Notes under the pieces: model-generated
Database searches by the model: none
Told to the model about the DNA's origin: nothing
What the model saw: the letters and a program-made list of their open reading frames with translations, nothing else
Assembly: GCA_039621445.1 (NCBI GenBank)
Contig: CP154955.1
Coordinates: 18,828,691-18,892,690, forward strand
DNA from: Euglena gracilis
Taxonomy: Eukaryota > Euglenida > Euglenophyceae > Euglenales
Direction of reading: 5' to 3'
Length of the DNA stretch: 64,000 nucleotides
Program-made: the position numbers and the translations under genes
Shown here: one piece after another, positions 10,661 through 21,777 of the stretch
Layout of the letters: every line of letters begins with the position of its first letter
Position numbering within the stretch: the stretch's first letter is position 1

Positions 10661-10799
10661 TGCTTGGTTCTAGCAGCGCTTCCAAAAAGGATCAGCAGGG
10701 GAAACCCTCAGTTCATGTGTGTTAAATTGCTGTTGCAAGTTTGGATGGGGGGTGGCTGTCCACCATCGCGGGTCGGACGGTGACAAGTTGGACGGTCTC

Positions 10800-11080
10800 C
10801 TTGTTGGTCGCCGGGGGGAGCGAGGCCGCCAGGCCCCTCCAGGCCGAGGCGGCAGCGCAGCAGCGCCGCCCCCACCTCCCGCCGCTGCACCACCGGCGCC
10901 CCGCCCGCCAGCCACAGCCGCTGGCACAGCTCTGTCGCCGGGCCCGGCCGGGCCACCGGCGTCCCGTGGGCCGCCACGAACGCCAGCAGGCGCCCCCACT
11001 CCTCCGCCGCCCAGGCAGGGGAGGCCGCCGCCCACACCTCCGCCCCAGCCGCTGGGCGGTGCCGGGCCGGGGCCACCCCC
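10800..11080 (-). CDS. Putative GC-rich exon, unknown protein
   Basis: The block is strongly GC-rich. One minus frame reads AEVWAAASPAWAAEEWGRLL, then AFVAAHGTPVARPGP and TELCQRLWLAGGAPV, with balanced hydrophobic, acidic and basic residues; the other frames are Gly/Arg/Pro-rich. It sits between the exons at 13804-13984 and 6890-6975, where SMYD-type proteins have a variable linker before the NHSC motif. No motif identifies it, and the end is uncertain. Confidence 0.35.
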
Positions 11081-11257
11081 ATGGATGAGCTCTCACTGAC
11101 CGGTCCATTCTTCTGATTGCTTCTGGCTGCTGTGTGTTTCTTCTGACCATTAGACCACAAAAAGTTCAGAAACCCAAGGATGTCTTTGCTCTGATGGCCT
11201 TTGGGAACTTGGCATGCTGCAGACGCCAACATTAGACTGGTGGGGGGAGGCACTGGC

Positions 11258-11560
11258 CGGTCGATCAACTAGTCGATCGACTAGCCAGTTGTCCTATCAA
11301 CCAGTCAACTGACTAGTCGACCGACTAGCCACTCCAATGGAAGCGCGACATAATTATGGTGTTTACACGTGCATTATGGCGCTCACCCGTATGTAACAAA
11401 ACAACATATGCAACACAAGGGATTCTTTTGTTTTGGGGCCCTCCAAACAGTTGCACACAAAAGGAAAATTTGGAAAATTGAAATTGAGAATTTGAAAATC
11501 GGTCGACCGACCACCTAGTCAATCGACTAGTCGAACGACTGGTCAATTGACTACCCAGCC
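11258..11560. repeat. Element framed by CGACTAGT palindromic arrays
   Basis: The left array (11258-11332) and right array (11500-11556) are built of variants of GTCGA(T/C)CGACTAG and its inverse, such as CTAGTCGATCGACTAG and TAGTCAATCGACTAGTCGA. Between them lies about 165 bp containing CACAAGGGATTCTTTTGTTT and GGGGCCCT, also seen in the tandem array at 38812-39500. The two arrays can pair with each other; probably a small non-autonomous element. Confidence 0.6.
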
Positions 11561-12061
11561 CCCCCCCCCCACTCTAAGTTGTTGACCCCGTGCTGTAGGC
11601 CATTTAGGCCTGACCTACCCCCCCCCAGAAAACTGTCACCGACAGCTCGGCCGGTACCGGGACCCTGACAACTACAACCATGTTTCAACCATCACCAGGA
11701 CCCCTGACAATTTCCCAGGCAGAACCTGACAGGTGGAGCATGACAGTGACAGTAACCAGAAATGCGCATGTCGTGATATTTCCGCCTCCAGGCAAGGAGA
11801 GTGAAATTGGCACGTAGGGCAGGCAGGCTGGGTGGCAACTGTGTTGATAGTGCTGACTGAGCTTGTTGAACAGTGGCTGAATGGTCCTGTCATCCAGTGA
11901 ACCACACACCCATCTCTGCTGGGGTCCTCTTCGGCACGTCCCAGCCCCAAACCCGCCTCCAGCAGTTGCCACGTCTGCATCATGACCAGGCTGTTTTTTA
12001 GATCCCGGGAGAGGGAGGTTCCCTCCACCAAGGCTGCACAGAAGCAGGTAGAGGCCAACAT

Positions 12062-12445
12062 CCTCTACCCTGTGTCAACCACCTCCTCTACCTCGACCTC
12101 TACCTTTGTGTCACCTCTATGTCCATGAAACGTCAGAAAATGACATCAAAAGGGTCATAAAAGGCCCCCAATGCCTCAATTTCGGAAAGTTTGCATCAAA
12201 ATGCATCATAAACAGGTTGGGAATGAGGAAAAATACCGAGTTTGGTTGTTTCAGGAGCTTTCATCAGAGAGATGAAACAGCAATGACCAAATAATTACAA
12301 TTTTCATGTATTCTGTCTTTCCTTGTCATGAAATTTCATTTTGTGAGCCACCTGCTTTGCGATGGTGACATGGAGGTGACATAGAAGGATAGAGGAGGCT
12401 GAAAAACCTCAACCTCTGCCTTTATCCTTCTACCTCTGGGCAGCC
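12062..12445. repeat. MITE family REP-L, diverged copy
   Basis: CACCTCTATGTCCATGAAAC, CCCAATGCCTCAATTT, GGGAATGAGGAAAAATA and GAGGTGACATAGAAGGATAG occur in the same order as in the complete copy at 43382-43819. The ends are degenerate (CTCTAC)n / (GTAGAG)n tracts. Confidence 0.75.
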
Positions 12446-12505
12446 CCACTCACCCAGGCTGGCGCGGGACCCCCCCAGGGGTCTTCCAGTTAAAAAGGAG
12501 CCTGA

Positions 12506-12592
12506 TCACGATGCCTCGGGCAGTAACCTTCCAGCTGGCAGCCTCCTCTTCTTCCACATCCGAGGCAGAGCACCGCTGACAGATGACTTGAT
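12506..12592 (-). CDS. Putative short exon next to a CAGGCTCCTTTTT repeat edge
   Basis: The minus strand reads RCSASDVEEEEAASWKVTAR then GIVIR, ending in GTGATCAG, immediately followed by GCTCCTTTTTAACTGG, the repeat edge also met at 2965 and 51901. The strand and position fit the SET/MYND gene, and the acidic-helix composition looks coding, but the family is not recognisable. Confidence 0.3.
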   Translation of the reverse strand: MKSSVSGALPRMWKKRRLPAGRLLPEAS

Positions 12593-12599
12593 GGCCAAT

Positions 12600-13790
12600 G
12601 CGTGGAAGGGGGGAAATGGCCATAATAACAAATTCATAGCAAAAAATGGAATTGTTGGTCAAAAAAATTCAGGCAAAAAAAAGCAAATTTTTGAAAATCT
12701 GGTCAGAATGCTTCTTAGTTGAAATCATCTTGCAAAAAAAAAAACTGGGGAAAAACAAAAGTCCGCAAAGTTCCAAGCAAAAAAACTTGCCAAAATTTGA
12801 AAAACGCAAGAAAAGGGGGAAAGCACTTTGTCAACCTGCCTTGTGAACCATCTGAGGAATTGCCGGAGCTTATTAATGTGGGATGAAGGGAAAAATTGCA
12901 AAAAAAAAACGTGGAAAATTGCAGAAATGTCGGAAAAATTGCAGGTATCAGAACAGAGCCAACGTCTGGAAAAGAACTTCAGAGCTTTGCACTAAGTCAG
13001 GAATTGAAGGGCTATGTTCTCCCTTCGCCCGCAGTCGAATTATGCTGGCGACTGGAAACCTTCTTGGGAAATTGAAAAGTGTGCCCCATGGTCTCCTGCA
13101 GCAGATCATGCCGACAGACGGACAGAGTTCCCATGCGGCTTGATTCCCGTGAAAGGGGGGACAGGGGGGACATTACCCAGTCTTAAACATGCATCTTAGG
13201 GGTAAAACCCTGGGCGCACCAACTCCTTAGTGCAAATGCACAAGAGCCTGCGGTGTTTCGATCAATTCAGTGGCACTCTATCCCCTTTTTGTCATGAGAA
13301 AGATGGGTCGCCAACCTCACTCCTCTGAAAGACCCTGAAAAAGATCTGTATGTCTTCCAACCCTGGCTCTCAGAGCCCTTCCCCGCTGGCCGGTCATGAG
13401 CCCTGAAACTGGTGCCCTCTCCAATCAGGCACTCTGTCACTCCGAAAAACTAAAAAAAAATAACCAACCAAAACACAAAAAAAGTGGGTGAATCTCATGT
13501 TTTGCGATAAAAAATGAAGCAGAAAAAAATGTCTCTTCCTTTGCACGATTGTGCAAAAAAAGTCTAAGAAGCTGTGAAGGCCTAAGATCTCTTCACCCTT
13601 CATGGAGCCCAGGATAGTTAGTGCCTTTTTGTTCAATAAAAGACAAGTCATTTGCCACTTGAACAACTCATCTCCACAACGAGGAAGTGGCGCCAACCTG
13701 AAAAATCTCAATTCAGAAACGGGAACCAGAAAAAAACCGCATTTTGCTGTTATGGCCGAAGAAGAGAAATGCATTTTGTCAGGTGCAGGC
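12600..13790. other. No gene seen
   Basis: A-rich sequence with poly(A)-like runs at 12660-12830 and 13450-13560. Short open frames have low-complexity composition only. Confidence 0.4.
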
Positions 13791-13803
13791 GCGCCAGCAG
13801 GAC

Positions 13804-13984
13804 CCTGGGCAGGAGGCACCAACTCCCACCAGGGGCCGTACCCCCGCCACATCTCCCGGCTATGCTTGGCAGGGGCGTCGGCCCACACTGTGCTTACAGC
13901 GAGCCGCGCGGCCAGCAAGAATTCATCGTAGGCCCCACTGCCGAAGGCTGCCACACGGAGCTGATACAGCGGCCGCCGGGCCAC
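13804..13984 (-). CDS. Exon of SET/MYND-type protein (region before SET)
   Basis: Bounded on the minus strand by GCCTGACAG (acceptor) and CCCAGG|GTCCTG (donor), this 181-nt block reads ARRPLYQLRVAAFGSGAYDE, then FLLAARLAVSTVWADA and MWRGYGPWWELVPPAQ. The 'EFLLAARxxA ... PWWEVVP' pattern resembles the segment between the MYND cysteines and the SET core in algal and fungal SMYD-like methyltransferases. It lies between the N-terminal exon at 17895-18075 and the SET pieces. Splice sites are well placed; the family call is by pattern. Confidence 0.45.
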
Positions 13985-14189
13985 CTGTCAGGCGGCTTGC
14001 GCACGCTTTCAAACACCCACATGAACAAATACGGACATATGTATGCATGCACCTGCCCATACCCACCAAATGCACACACAAGCACCACTCTTAAAAAATG
14101 GTGGCACCTTGAGGTAGATGGAGATGACAAAAGATGAGGAATCTGACCAGGAGCAAGGAAAGGAGAGGCAGAGGAAGAAATTAGATTCA

Positions 14190-15400
14190 CGTCATTTCTT
14201 CAACCATGATGCACTATTTTCCGCATTGACACGCTTGATGGGCAGCCCGGGAGGGTGGTCTTCAGTGTGAGGGCCGACGCACAGCAACCCATGCGGGCCA
14301 GACAAAGCTTTGCTTTGACACCGCATCCCGCAAAACAACTCCCCGCAGCCCAGGGGGCACGCCATGTGGGAACAGCCCGGACAACAGTGTTTTGTTGGGC
14401 GGGTTTGGGGCTCGGATCAAGGCTGCCACACCAACCTGTCTCGTAATGATTGCAGAATGCAGATTATTTGTCACATCTTCCAAATAAAAGTTTCTCAAGT
14501 TTCTCTTTCAAGGCCCTTCAAGGATTCGTTCAGAATTCATTTAGAGAAGATACTCTAGCCCCAGCGTCGAATAGACTTTTTGTATCCCCAAAGCTTATTG
14601 GCTCTGTTGATTTTCTAAATTGGGGGGAGTCAGGGCAAATTAACAAGGGAGTCAAGGTGAATAAACACCTCCCGAATAGTAAACCCCGGGGTTTGTTTTT
14701 TGGACACTCGGGTTACAGGGGGGTGGTTATTTTTGGGAGGGTTTATTATTTGGGCAACATTATCAAAAATCAAAAATCGTCCAAGCCTCAACTGGCTGTT
14801 GGGGAATTTTATCACATTTTAGAGCATTTGAAATGCAGGCTCTTTTTGATATATTTTGAACAATTTCACCCATTTTTGTGGGTGTGTCCCTTTTTCTCCT
14901 TCACCTTCACAGCTGTCAGGGGGGGTTGTTATTCGGACAGCCGAAATTGGTCCTTGGGGGAGGTTTGGGGGGTTGTATTTGAGGGCGTCAATATTTGGGG
15001 GGTTTTACCATTTGTGCCTGATAATTTTCACAACAGAAATCAAAAAATCGTTGGAAAAAATCCACCAAACAACAGGAAAAAAAAACACAAAAAAACACAA
15101 ATTTTGCCAAAAATCCAAAAAGCAGAAAAAATGTGTTTGTGTTTCCCCCCTGAACAGAAGTCCCCCCAGGGCTTCATTCGGCGAGGGATTCTGTTGGGGG
15201 AGGTGGATTAGGAGAACACCATTATGCCAGAAAGGGATTTTCTTTACCCCCCTCCAAATGCTTTAACTCCCCTCCGGGCACCAGCCAGGGGGTCCAATTG
15301 GAACTGCAGGGGGGGGGGGCATTGTGCATTTTTTGGAAAGATCATAAAGAGTTCTATCCACCCTAAGCAAAAAAAAAAATCGAAACGGGACATTTTGAAG
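14190..15400. other. No gene seen; diffuse G-run ladder sequence
   Basis: 14640-15020 contains scattered remnants of GGTTTATTATTTGGG / GGGGGTTGTTATT-type ladders separated by AT-rich sequence, suggesting an old REP-N-like element. 15030-15130 is an A-rich tract. Confidence 0.4.
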
Positions 15401-15407
15401 GCTTTGC

Positions 15408-15446
15408 GTATATACATATGTATGTGTATATATATGTATATCGACA
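15408..15446. repeat. TA/TG microsatellite
   Basis: Alternating TATATACATATGTATG and TGTATATATATGTATAT. Confidence 0.7.
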
Positions 15447-15649
15447 GCTGTGTCCCAGGTGCCGGTTCGGCCTCCGGGGCACAGTTTTTGAAACCTTCTT
15501 GGGGGATCTGGCTTCACTTCACGCCCGACCGGCATCTGAGGAAGCATGGCCAATTTCACCCCAAATACCCTGTTTTGGCTTTTGGGGGCACTTCTTGGCA
15601 ACTTTGGTCCAAAATGCATTGGTAGATTTCAAAAAAAACGGCGATTATA

Positions 15650-16050
15650 TGTTCCGACCCTGATCGCAAATTGCAGATTCCAAAATTCAGCTGCCATGTT
15701 GCTCCTCCATCGAAAGCTCTTCTCAAGGGCTTTCAGCAGATGGCCTCAGACTTCAGCCACACTGCCAGCACTCTTGTTTGAGAAATTACCCAAAATTTGC
15801 AAAAGGAATTATGGCACAAAAAGCCCTACCCCCAAGAACTGCTGAAATATTATTACCACATATCTATGAACCATTTTTGTTACTTTTGGGCATTTATTTT
15901 TTGGTCCCCCGGTCGGTTCAGGCATAAAAATTTACGCCTGGACCGGCATCCTGACGCCGGTTCGGGCGTGAAGCCAGAGCCCCCAGACACGGATTCAAAA
16001 AATGGCCTTTCTACGGACCCATGCCACGTCCAGACCCAAAAATTACAAGC
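15650..16050 (+). repeat. Dispersed repeat REP-M, copy 1
   Basis: TTCAGCTGCCATGTT, CGAAAGCTCTTCTCAAGGGC, TTTCAGCAGATGGCCT and GACGCCGGTTCGGGCGTGAA occur in the same order and spacing as at 30280-30665. The GACGCCGGTT units are short inverted or tandem hairpins. No coding potential. Confidence 0.75.
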
Positions 16051-16344
16051 AGGGGGGGGGTACAATTATTATTTAGGGGGGTATCCTATTTGTGGAAGGT
16101 TTAGTATTTTCCTCTGTGCTCCCTGAAAGCGCTGTATTTTTGGCAGCTCGCCCACAATGATTTGCGCCCTGTGCACGATTCGGGCTCCAAACTGTGGGGA
16201 ATCAGCATATGGATGTGGGAACTCTGGTCTAGGGCAAGGTCGGCACTGGCAGTCTGTTATGATGGCACAGGTCGACCATGGGAAAAGGGAAAATGTTTTT
16301 TATTGGTCCATTTTGGCTTTGCTGCTTAAAAGATTCAAATTTGG

Positions 16345-17313
16345 TTGCCATATTCACCAAAAAAGACATTGACATTTCTGACAAATGTGCATCATTTCGT
16401 CGAAAATTGGTCTTTTGGGGGTGAGCCCTCAGCTACTGAATGCAATTTTGGGCTTGGACACCCCCACTTCGTCAATATGCATCTACCCCCTCCCCCCACT
16501 ATGGCAGCCCTGACATCCCTGCTCCAATATTTCTTCAGTGACACGTGTGAGTGCTCCTTGCATTTTCTGTCTCACTTTGGATCCTATTGCACCTATAATG
16601 ACGTTCATTGGGGCAGTGAAGTGCATCAAAGGGCATGCAATCAGAATGATTTATGCAAACACAATGTATTTTTTGTGGGGTTGCCAAATCAAATGAGCAA
16701 AAATGTTAATAAAGCTTTAACTTTATTAAACTGTATTAAAACTTTATTTTTGACAAACAAAAATAAAGTTATGCTGCTATTATTTACACAGTCCGGGCAC
16801 AGCGTCCAAACACTGCACAAACACTTTTGCAATTTTGCTTTTATGAAATTCTTGTCAGAAATAACCTTTTATAATGGCAATCTGATATATGTTGACTGGG
16901 CTGGCTGTTCCATCCACATATTCGAATCGAGCAATGCATCTGGTGGCACTCCTGACTTCGTCTCCTGGATGAGAGGGTTGGCTTCGCCCAACGCCTCCAC
17001 CGCAGTACCTGCCAATTGGGAAAGGGTTACAGAGGTCCCCAATTATCTCAAAGAATTTGAATATTCTCTCCATTTCCTTTGGTTGGAAATCAGAATGACC
17101 CAAATGTTTTCTCCAGTCGAATTTTTCTGTCAATCAAAAATGGCACACAAGGAGCATTACATGAAGGGTAAGATAAAAATTCATCAGGGACAAAAAGCAC
17201 CTGGCCTGACATGGATCGGTGACGTGATCAGTCCAGTCAGCAAATGCATACCTGAAGAAGAAAAAAACGCCCTGTGGCTTGAGGGGGGGGGTCATATAAG
17301 CTTATTGCATTAA
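16345..17313 (+). CDS. Long open frame of unknown function (322 aa)
   Basis: An uninterrupted 322-codon frame in sequence of ordinary base composition, too long to be likely by chance. The first third is Cys/His/Phe-rich; the end is more polar (EEEKNALWLE). No domain, signal peptide or clear membrane segment is recognised. A caution: at 16860-17150 the opposite strand holds an acceptor (GATTGACAG), a coding-like KFDWRKHLGHSDFQPKEMER segment and a possible 44-nt GT-AG intron (GTACTG...CATCCAG at about 16963-17006), so the true gene could be on the minus strand with this frame as its shadow. Confidence 0.35.
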   Translation: MPYSPKKTLTFLTNVHHFVENWSFGGEPSATECNFGLGHPHFVNMHLPPPPTMAALTSLLQYFFSDTCECSLHFLSHFGSYCTYNDVHWGSEVHQRACNQNDLCKHNVFFVGLPNQMSKNVNKALTLLNCIKTLFLTNKNKVMLLLFTQSGHSVQTLHKHFCNFAFMKFLSEITFYNGNLIYVDWAGCSIHIFESSNASGGTPDFVSWMRGLASPNASTAVPANWERVTEVPNYLKEFEYSLHFLWLEIRMTQMFSPVEFFCQSKMAHKEHYMKGKIKIHQGQKAPGLTWIGDVISPVSKCIPEEEKNALWLEGGGHISLLH

Positions 17314-17399
17314 GAACTGGGGCCTGGCTAAGAAGCACTATTGGGCCAGAAAGCCTCAGAAAGCCTCAGAAAGGTCAAACTATTGTTGCTGAAGAGCTA

Positions 17400-17785
17400 A
17401 ACCCCCCAAATAATCCCCCGGGGTATTATTTTCGCCCGAAGTCCCGGCCGGGTATTATTTGGGAGGGGGGGGTAAGATCACCCCAATATTTTCGAAATTT
17501 TTCGAAGTCCCGTGGGACCCAAAATAGCGCCCAAAACCCTGTACTTTCTTATTAAATTTGCCATTTATTGGAGGCTAGATGATCCAGAAAAATAGACTTT
17601 TTTTGCAATTTGTTGCCAGAGATTTTTGCCTGCATTTTCAGGAGGTCGAAATCCAGGTTGTCGGCCCGAAATTAGGGGGGGGGGTAGTAATAACTCGGTG
17701 GCCGAAGTCGGACCCCGAGGGGGGGGGTATTATTTGGGGGGGGGTATCATTTGGGGGGTATTATTTGAGGTGAGGGTTTAGATTT
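17400..17785. repeat. Repeat REP-N, uninterrupted copy (empty-site relative of the DIRS-B insertion)
   Basis: Starts TAAACCCCCCAAATAAT and ends GGGGTATTATTTGAGG...GGGTTTA in inverted orientation. The middle carries TTTTCGAAATTTTTCGA, GGTCCCGTGGGACCC, GATGATCC, GCAATTTGTTGCCAGAGA and GTCGGCCCGAAATT. The same blocks flank DIRS-B at 56985-57184 and 61884-62040, where the element interrupts them between GATGATCC and TTTTTCTCGCAATTTG. Confidence 0.8.
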
Positions 17786-17894
17786 TTGGGGGGAGGGTGT
17801 ATTTTGGGATTCCAAATACAAAGATCCAACGACAGTCATTAAAAATATTGTCCTTGATTTTCACCCCATTTCTGCATATAGTTCTTTGAGGATT

Positions 17895-18075
17895 CAAAAG
17901 CAAGTCCGAGGCCCCCTGGCTGAGCGCAAGCTGGTGCAAGCCACCGCCGAGGAATCGGCCACACTCCGCACACACGATGGCTTTGCCCCGGCTGCGAGCA
18001 CACTGCACCCACGCAATGGGCGCCTCGCCTCCGAGATCCTCCCCCTTGACGGCGGACCGCCCAACATGCGGCGCA
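17895..18075 (-). CDS. Exon of SET/MYND-type methyltransferase, N-terminal part
   Basis: The minus strand reads VKGEDLGGEAPIAWVQCARS, then RGKAIVCAECGRFLGG and LHQLALSQG. In SMYD-like lysine methyltransferases the split SET domain begins 'GRxxxAxrdxxxGexvlxEaPxxwvQ', followed at once by the first zinc-binding pair CxxC; here E-A-P-I-A-W-V-Q and C-A-E-C-G-R-F fit that order. This is the most recognisable exon of the proposed minus-strand gene running from here to about 4.3 kb. Start codon, MYND remainder and exact splice sites are not seen. Confidence 0.5.
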
Positions 18076-18239
18076 GCCATCAACTGCGAGTTGCAAGAAC
18101 GGGACAGCAACACTGGATTATTTTCCCTTTTATTGGACTGAAGGGAGTTGGTCCCTCTGTACACACTGCCCCCTTGTAATCTGAAGGAACAAAGCCCCCC
18201 ATTTGATAATTCCAAAGGCCCAAAAAATAAAAAATAAAA

Positions 18240-19800
18240 AAATTGCAACTTTTGTGTGTTATGATGACCTTACTCCATCACGTCTGAAAATAAAGGCACA
18301 TCCAGGCGATGGAGGTGCGAGCCTAACGCAATCTCTCTCACTGTGCCAAATTTTATTTCGAGGCTAGGTATTGACTCAAACCGGTGTCCTGAGCGACAGC
18401 TTCACACCCAAACTGGCGTTCTGGACACAGTTTTTGTATCAGAAGGAGATTGATGGGGGAATTGCTTCCGCGTTGCAGGATGTGGATGGGGTCATTTTCC
18501 TGTGAGTCACACAGCTAGCCGACGGCTGGCTGACGGCAGGCCGTACGGCCCTCCTCCTTTAAAAAAAGGACACTAAAAACATCTTTTTTGAATATAAAAA
18601 AAGCCCTTCGTTGAAAAACACCAACTTCCAAAAAAAACCTGAAAAAACTGTTCCGGGACCCTCGATGGTGCTTTTTTTCTTCAAAAACATTTTTTTCCAA
18701 AAAAACCTTGAATCGTCGGATCACAACCCTCCTCCGTCTCTTAGTTCTCCAAATTCACAGCCTTTTTGTCCCTTTGGCATCGAAGGCTGTGGACGAGAAG
18801 GCTGCAGGATGGAACGGGCATTCATCCAGCAACAGAGGCTAGACAGTCCACTTTGGGACCCCGGACCCGGGGGCTGGGGACCCCCTGTTCCCTTCCGAAC
18901 TGGACATGTTGACTTCCCGGAGTGGGGGAGGGGGTCCGTCGCCAAAGTCGCCAAAACTTTTTGAAAAGGTACCTAGATCGGTGTGCGGCCGTCGTTCTGG
19001 TTTTCGGTTTTTCCGGAAATGAACAAGTACAGCCAGGGACACGGGGGGGGGGGGGGGGCTCGGGACACCTCTGTTCACTTCTGAACAAGGGTGGGGGGGC
19101 CCTCCCCCCCGTACCTGGCCTCCAACGTTTTCACCAAGGTGGAACTGAACACCATGCCCCTTCAGGGCACTTTTTGTGTACACAGTCTTCTTTCTACAAA
19201 ATTCTTGACAACAGATTTCATTTGATCCCAAGAGCTTTGCTTGCTAGCAGCTCCAATTCCGTCGAAGTTGTGTAGATATGTTTCTGATTAAAAAAAAATT
19301 TATTTCCGGTGGCTTCCGACACGCAGCCAGAGGAGAGGTTGCTGAAGAGGGGGGGTCCATGGGGGGTCCGTCAAGAGGTACTACCGGTCTCCCTGGTCTC
19401 TGTTTTACAACGTTTGGCCAACAAACATTTTCATCATCATTGGCAGTTTTGTCTGCTTCTGGCCATTTTGGCCACTTTTGTCGACTATTGGCCATTTTTG
19501 GCAGCTTTTGGCATCCATGCCCCCCCCTGGACAGTGTACCCCCCCCAATGATGTCCGATTGGTCCTCATTGTCTGATCGGTCTATGAGGAGCAGGTCGGT
19601 AGGACAAGGGGGGAGGAGTGGCAGCACCCCTCCCCCAACAGTGTCCCATACCCACCTTGTGGTTGAGCCAGGGGTGGGACACTGTTGGCCATTTTGGACA
19701 CTTTTTGTTGACTTTTGGATACTTTCGATCTTTGGTTGCCTACTTTGGCATTTTTGGACAAAATCTCGACTTTCGGGGGTCAAGAATCTCGACTTTCTCA
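18240..19800. other. No supported gene
   Basis: Contains a short REP-M-like remnant (18391-18435), A-run tracts (18550-18720), C/G runs (19040-19110) and a hairpin formed by CAACAGTGTCCCATACCC near 19637 with GGGGTGGGACACTGTTGG near 19674. Confidence 0.4.
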
Positions 19801-19802
19801 GA

Positions 19803-19836
19803 CCACCTCCTCTCTATCTCTATCTCTATCTCTCCA
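19803..19836. repeat. CTCTAT microsatellite
   Basis: Several units of CTCTAT/TCTCTA in tandem. Confidence 0.7.
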
Positions 19837-20632
19837 AGGGATTCTCGCATCTGTGCTATTAGCCCTCGCTTTGGGCAAATGGCGCCGGTACATCTGAGGT
19901 TGGAGTTTTTTTTCTCCAATCAATTTGGATCTTGATCAAGCCTTGCTGGCAACCTCTGTGACATCGGGTCCCACCACACCTCAGGAGCGTCGGCAATCCA
20001 GTTGGGGTTTTTTGGGACCCCCTGTACAGATAGCCATTTTTGGGACCCCCATAGCACCAACCCCCCCCCCCGATACAAATGCAAAAAATACCACCAAAAA
20101 TGGCCAGGTTCCTAAGCCAGACCTCCCGCAGCTTCTGGGCACAGCTGCGACAGCGTTCAGCCGTTCCCAGGGACCACTGCACTTCCCTGGTTCTCAGGTT
20201 TGATAGGTTTCTGATGGTTCGCAGGTTGCACTTCCTCAGCTTCTGTTGGCTTGCTCGTTGTGCCGAATCATCCAGCCGTTGGCTGCGGTCTGTCACCAGT
20301 CGAATTCCATTTCGTGGTTTTGACTTTCAGTCCTTGTGCCATGAAACCTTATTAAAACGGCCTGCCGAGTGTCTTTGAGAAGGGATTTCAGTGGAACCTC
20401 CCCCCCCCCCGGACCCATCCCTCCTCTTCATTTCAATGTTGTACGGCTGGATATTCATCCCCAACTCAAATGAAACGTGAGTGAAATGACATTCCAGGCG
20501 ATGCTGAAGCCTCCTTTGGAAACCCAGGGGGACTCCTGTGTGCGAAGCACTGTCCCAATGTGGTCGGGGGCTGGCTGTCTGGTCAACGGAGGTAGTCCAG
20601 GGGGCCTGGCCCTCACGTGGTACGATTTCAGC

Positions 20633-20928
20633 ATCTGCCGCCTCTTCGCCGGCCTCCTGCAGCGGAACGTGTCCGCGGACGAGGCAGCGCTGACAGGGGT
20701 CGCCTGGAACTACGGGGCGGTGATGCGGCGGTACGTGCTGCCCTTCCTCGCCAGCGTGGAGGCCGTCTGGGCCATCCTCTACCCCGGCAGCGCCAACCTC
20801 ACCCAAGAGGCGCAGGCCGCCGCCGCCAAATTCACTCCGCTCGAAGCGGTGGACGCAGCGCCTTCCATGCCCAAGGCCTCCTTTTGGCACTCTGGACGCC
20901 CTGCGAACCTGAGAGGGGCAGGGTTCAA
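20633..20928 (+). CDS. Putative GC-rich exon, unknown protein (plus strand)
   Basis: After an acceptor-like TACGATTTCAG the plus strand reads ICRLFAGLLQRNVSADEAAL, then WNYGAVMRRYVLPFLASVEA, VWAILYPGSANLTQEAQAAA and FTPLEAVDAAPSMPKASFWH, with a possible donor GGCAGG|GTTCAA. The composition is clearly protein-like and the block is much more GC-rich than its surroundings. No family is recognised. Other exons of this gene are not identified in the window. Confidence 0.45.
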
Positions 20929-20939
20929 TCTAAAGAGGG

Positions 20940-21290
20940 TGTACAGAGTTTAGGTGGGGAGGTGCCCCCCCCCCCCTGGACCCTGGTCGGGACCCCCCAA
21001 GGACCCCCAAAAAGGACAAATTTTTCACCTTCCGGCACTTTGCAGCTTTGGGCTGATTTCTAGCAATTTTTTGACAAATTTCTGACAAACAAAAACTGCA
21101 AGGGCACTTTTGGCCGATTTTGCGGCGCACGGATTTCGGCCTGACTTTGCACTGGACCAAAAATCAGTCACCCAGACCACACACTGTTTGAGTGGGGGGG
21201 GGGGTGTCCCCTGGACCAGCCCTGTGCTGGAGAGGGGGTCCAACCCCCCCACCTGCCTTATATTTGGACCCTGGTCAGGGCATCAGCCCA
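20940..21290 (+). repeat. Dispersed repeat REP-Q, copy 2
   Basis: GGACCCTGG-type ends, a TTCCGGCACTTTGCAG block, ATCAGTCACCCAGACC and GCCTTATATTTGGACC line up with 8395-8755 (reversed) and 52060-52410. Confidence 0.55.
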
Positions 21291-21777
21291 ACAAACTGTT
21301 GGGATCTCTGGTGCCACCCAACGTGTTATCACAAGGAATCTGCCAGGTTGAATTTCCTTGGGAACGGGAAAGTGCCAGGTTGTGGGTCCCATGGACCTTA
21401 AACATTGGATGGAATCAACCATTCCCACTTTGGTCCAAAAAAGGAGCTTCAAAAAAATTTTACGGCACCTTCAGCGCCGTAAGTTCAGACCCAATGACCC
21501 TCCCCCCTTGTCTCAATGCAGTATAGAAAAAAAAATGCCAAAAGTGCAAAAAAAACTGACCTTGAGACCCTGCCAAAGCTCCTCAAGCTCAAATGGCTTG
21601 AGGCCATTGCTCTGTGGTGCAAGGGGATCCCATGATGGTGCTGAATGTTTCACGAATGACATTGGATGAGTGCTTGCACGCAGGTATTGTTGTCTGCCTT
21701 GGGTTGACGGAAACTGACTTACTGTGGGCATCTGTCCAAAAAATTACAAAGAAGCAGAAAAAAACAAAAGCCCACGG

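Noticed and set aside
10670-11150. Several overlapping long GC-rich frames on both strands
   Set aside because: Most are Gly/Pro/Arg-rich readings of one GC block; only the minus frame with balanced composition was kept as a putative exon.
18369-18502. Apparent plus-strand exon (ALQDVDGVIFL before GTGAGT)
   Set aside because: The segment overlaps a REP-M-like stretch (CTTCACACCCAAACTGGCGT, GGACACAGTTTTTG), so the open frame is probably repeat sequence; no family match.
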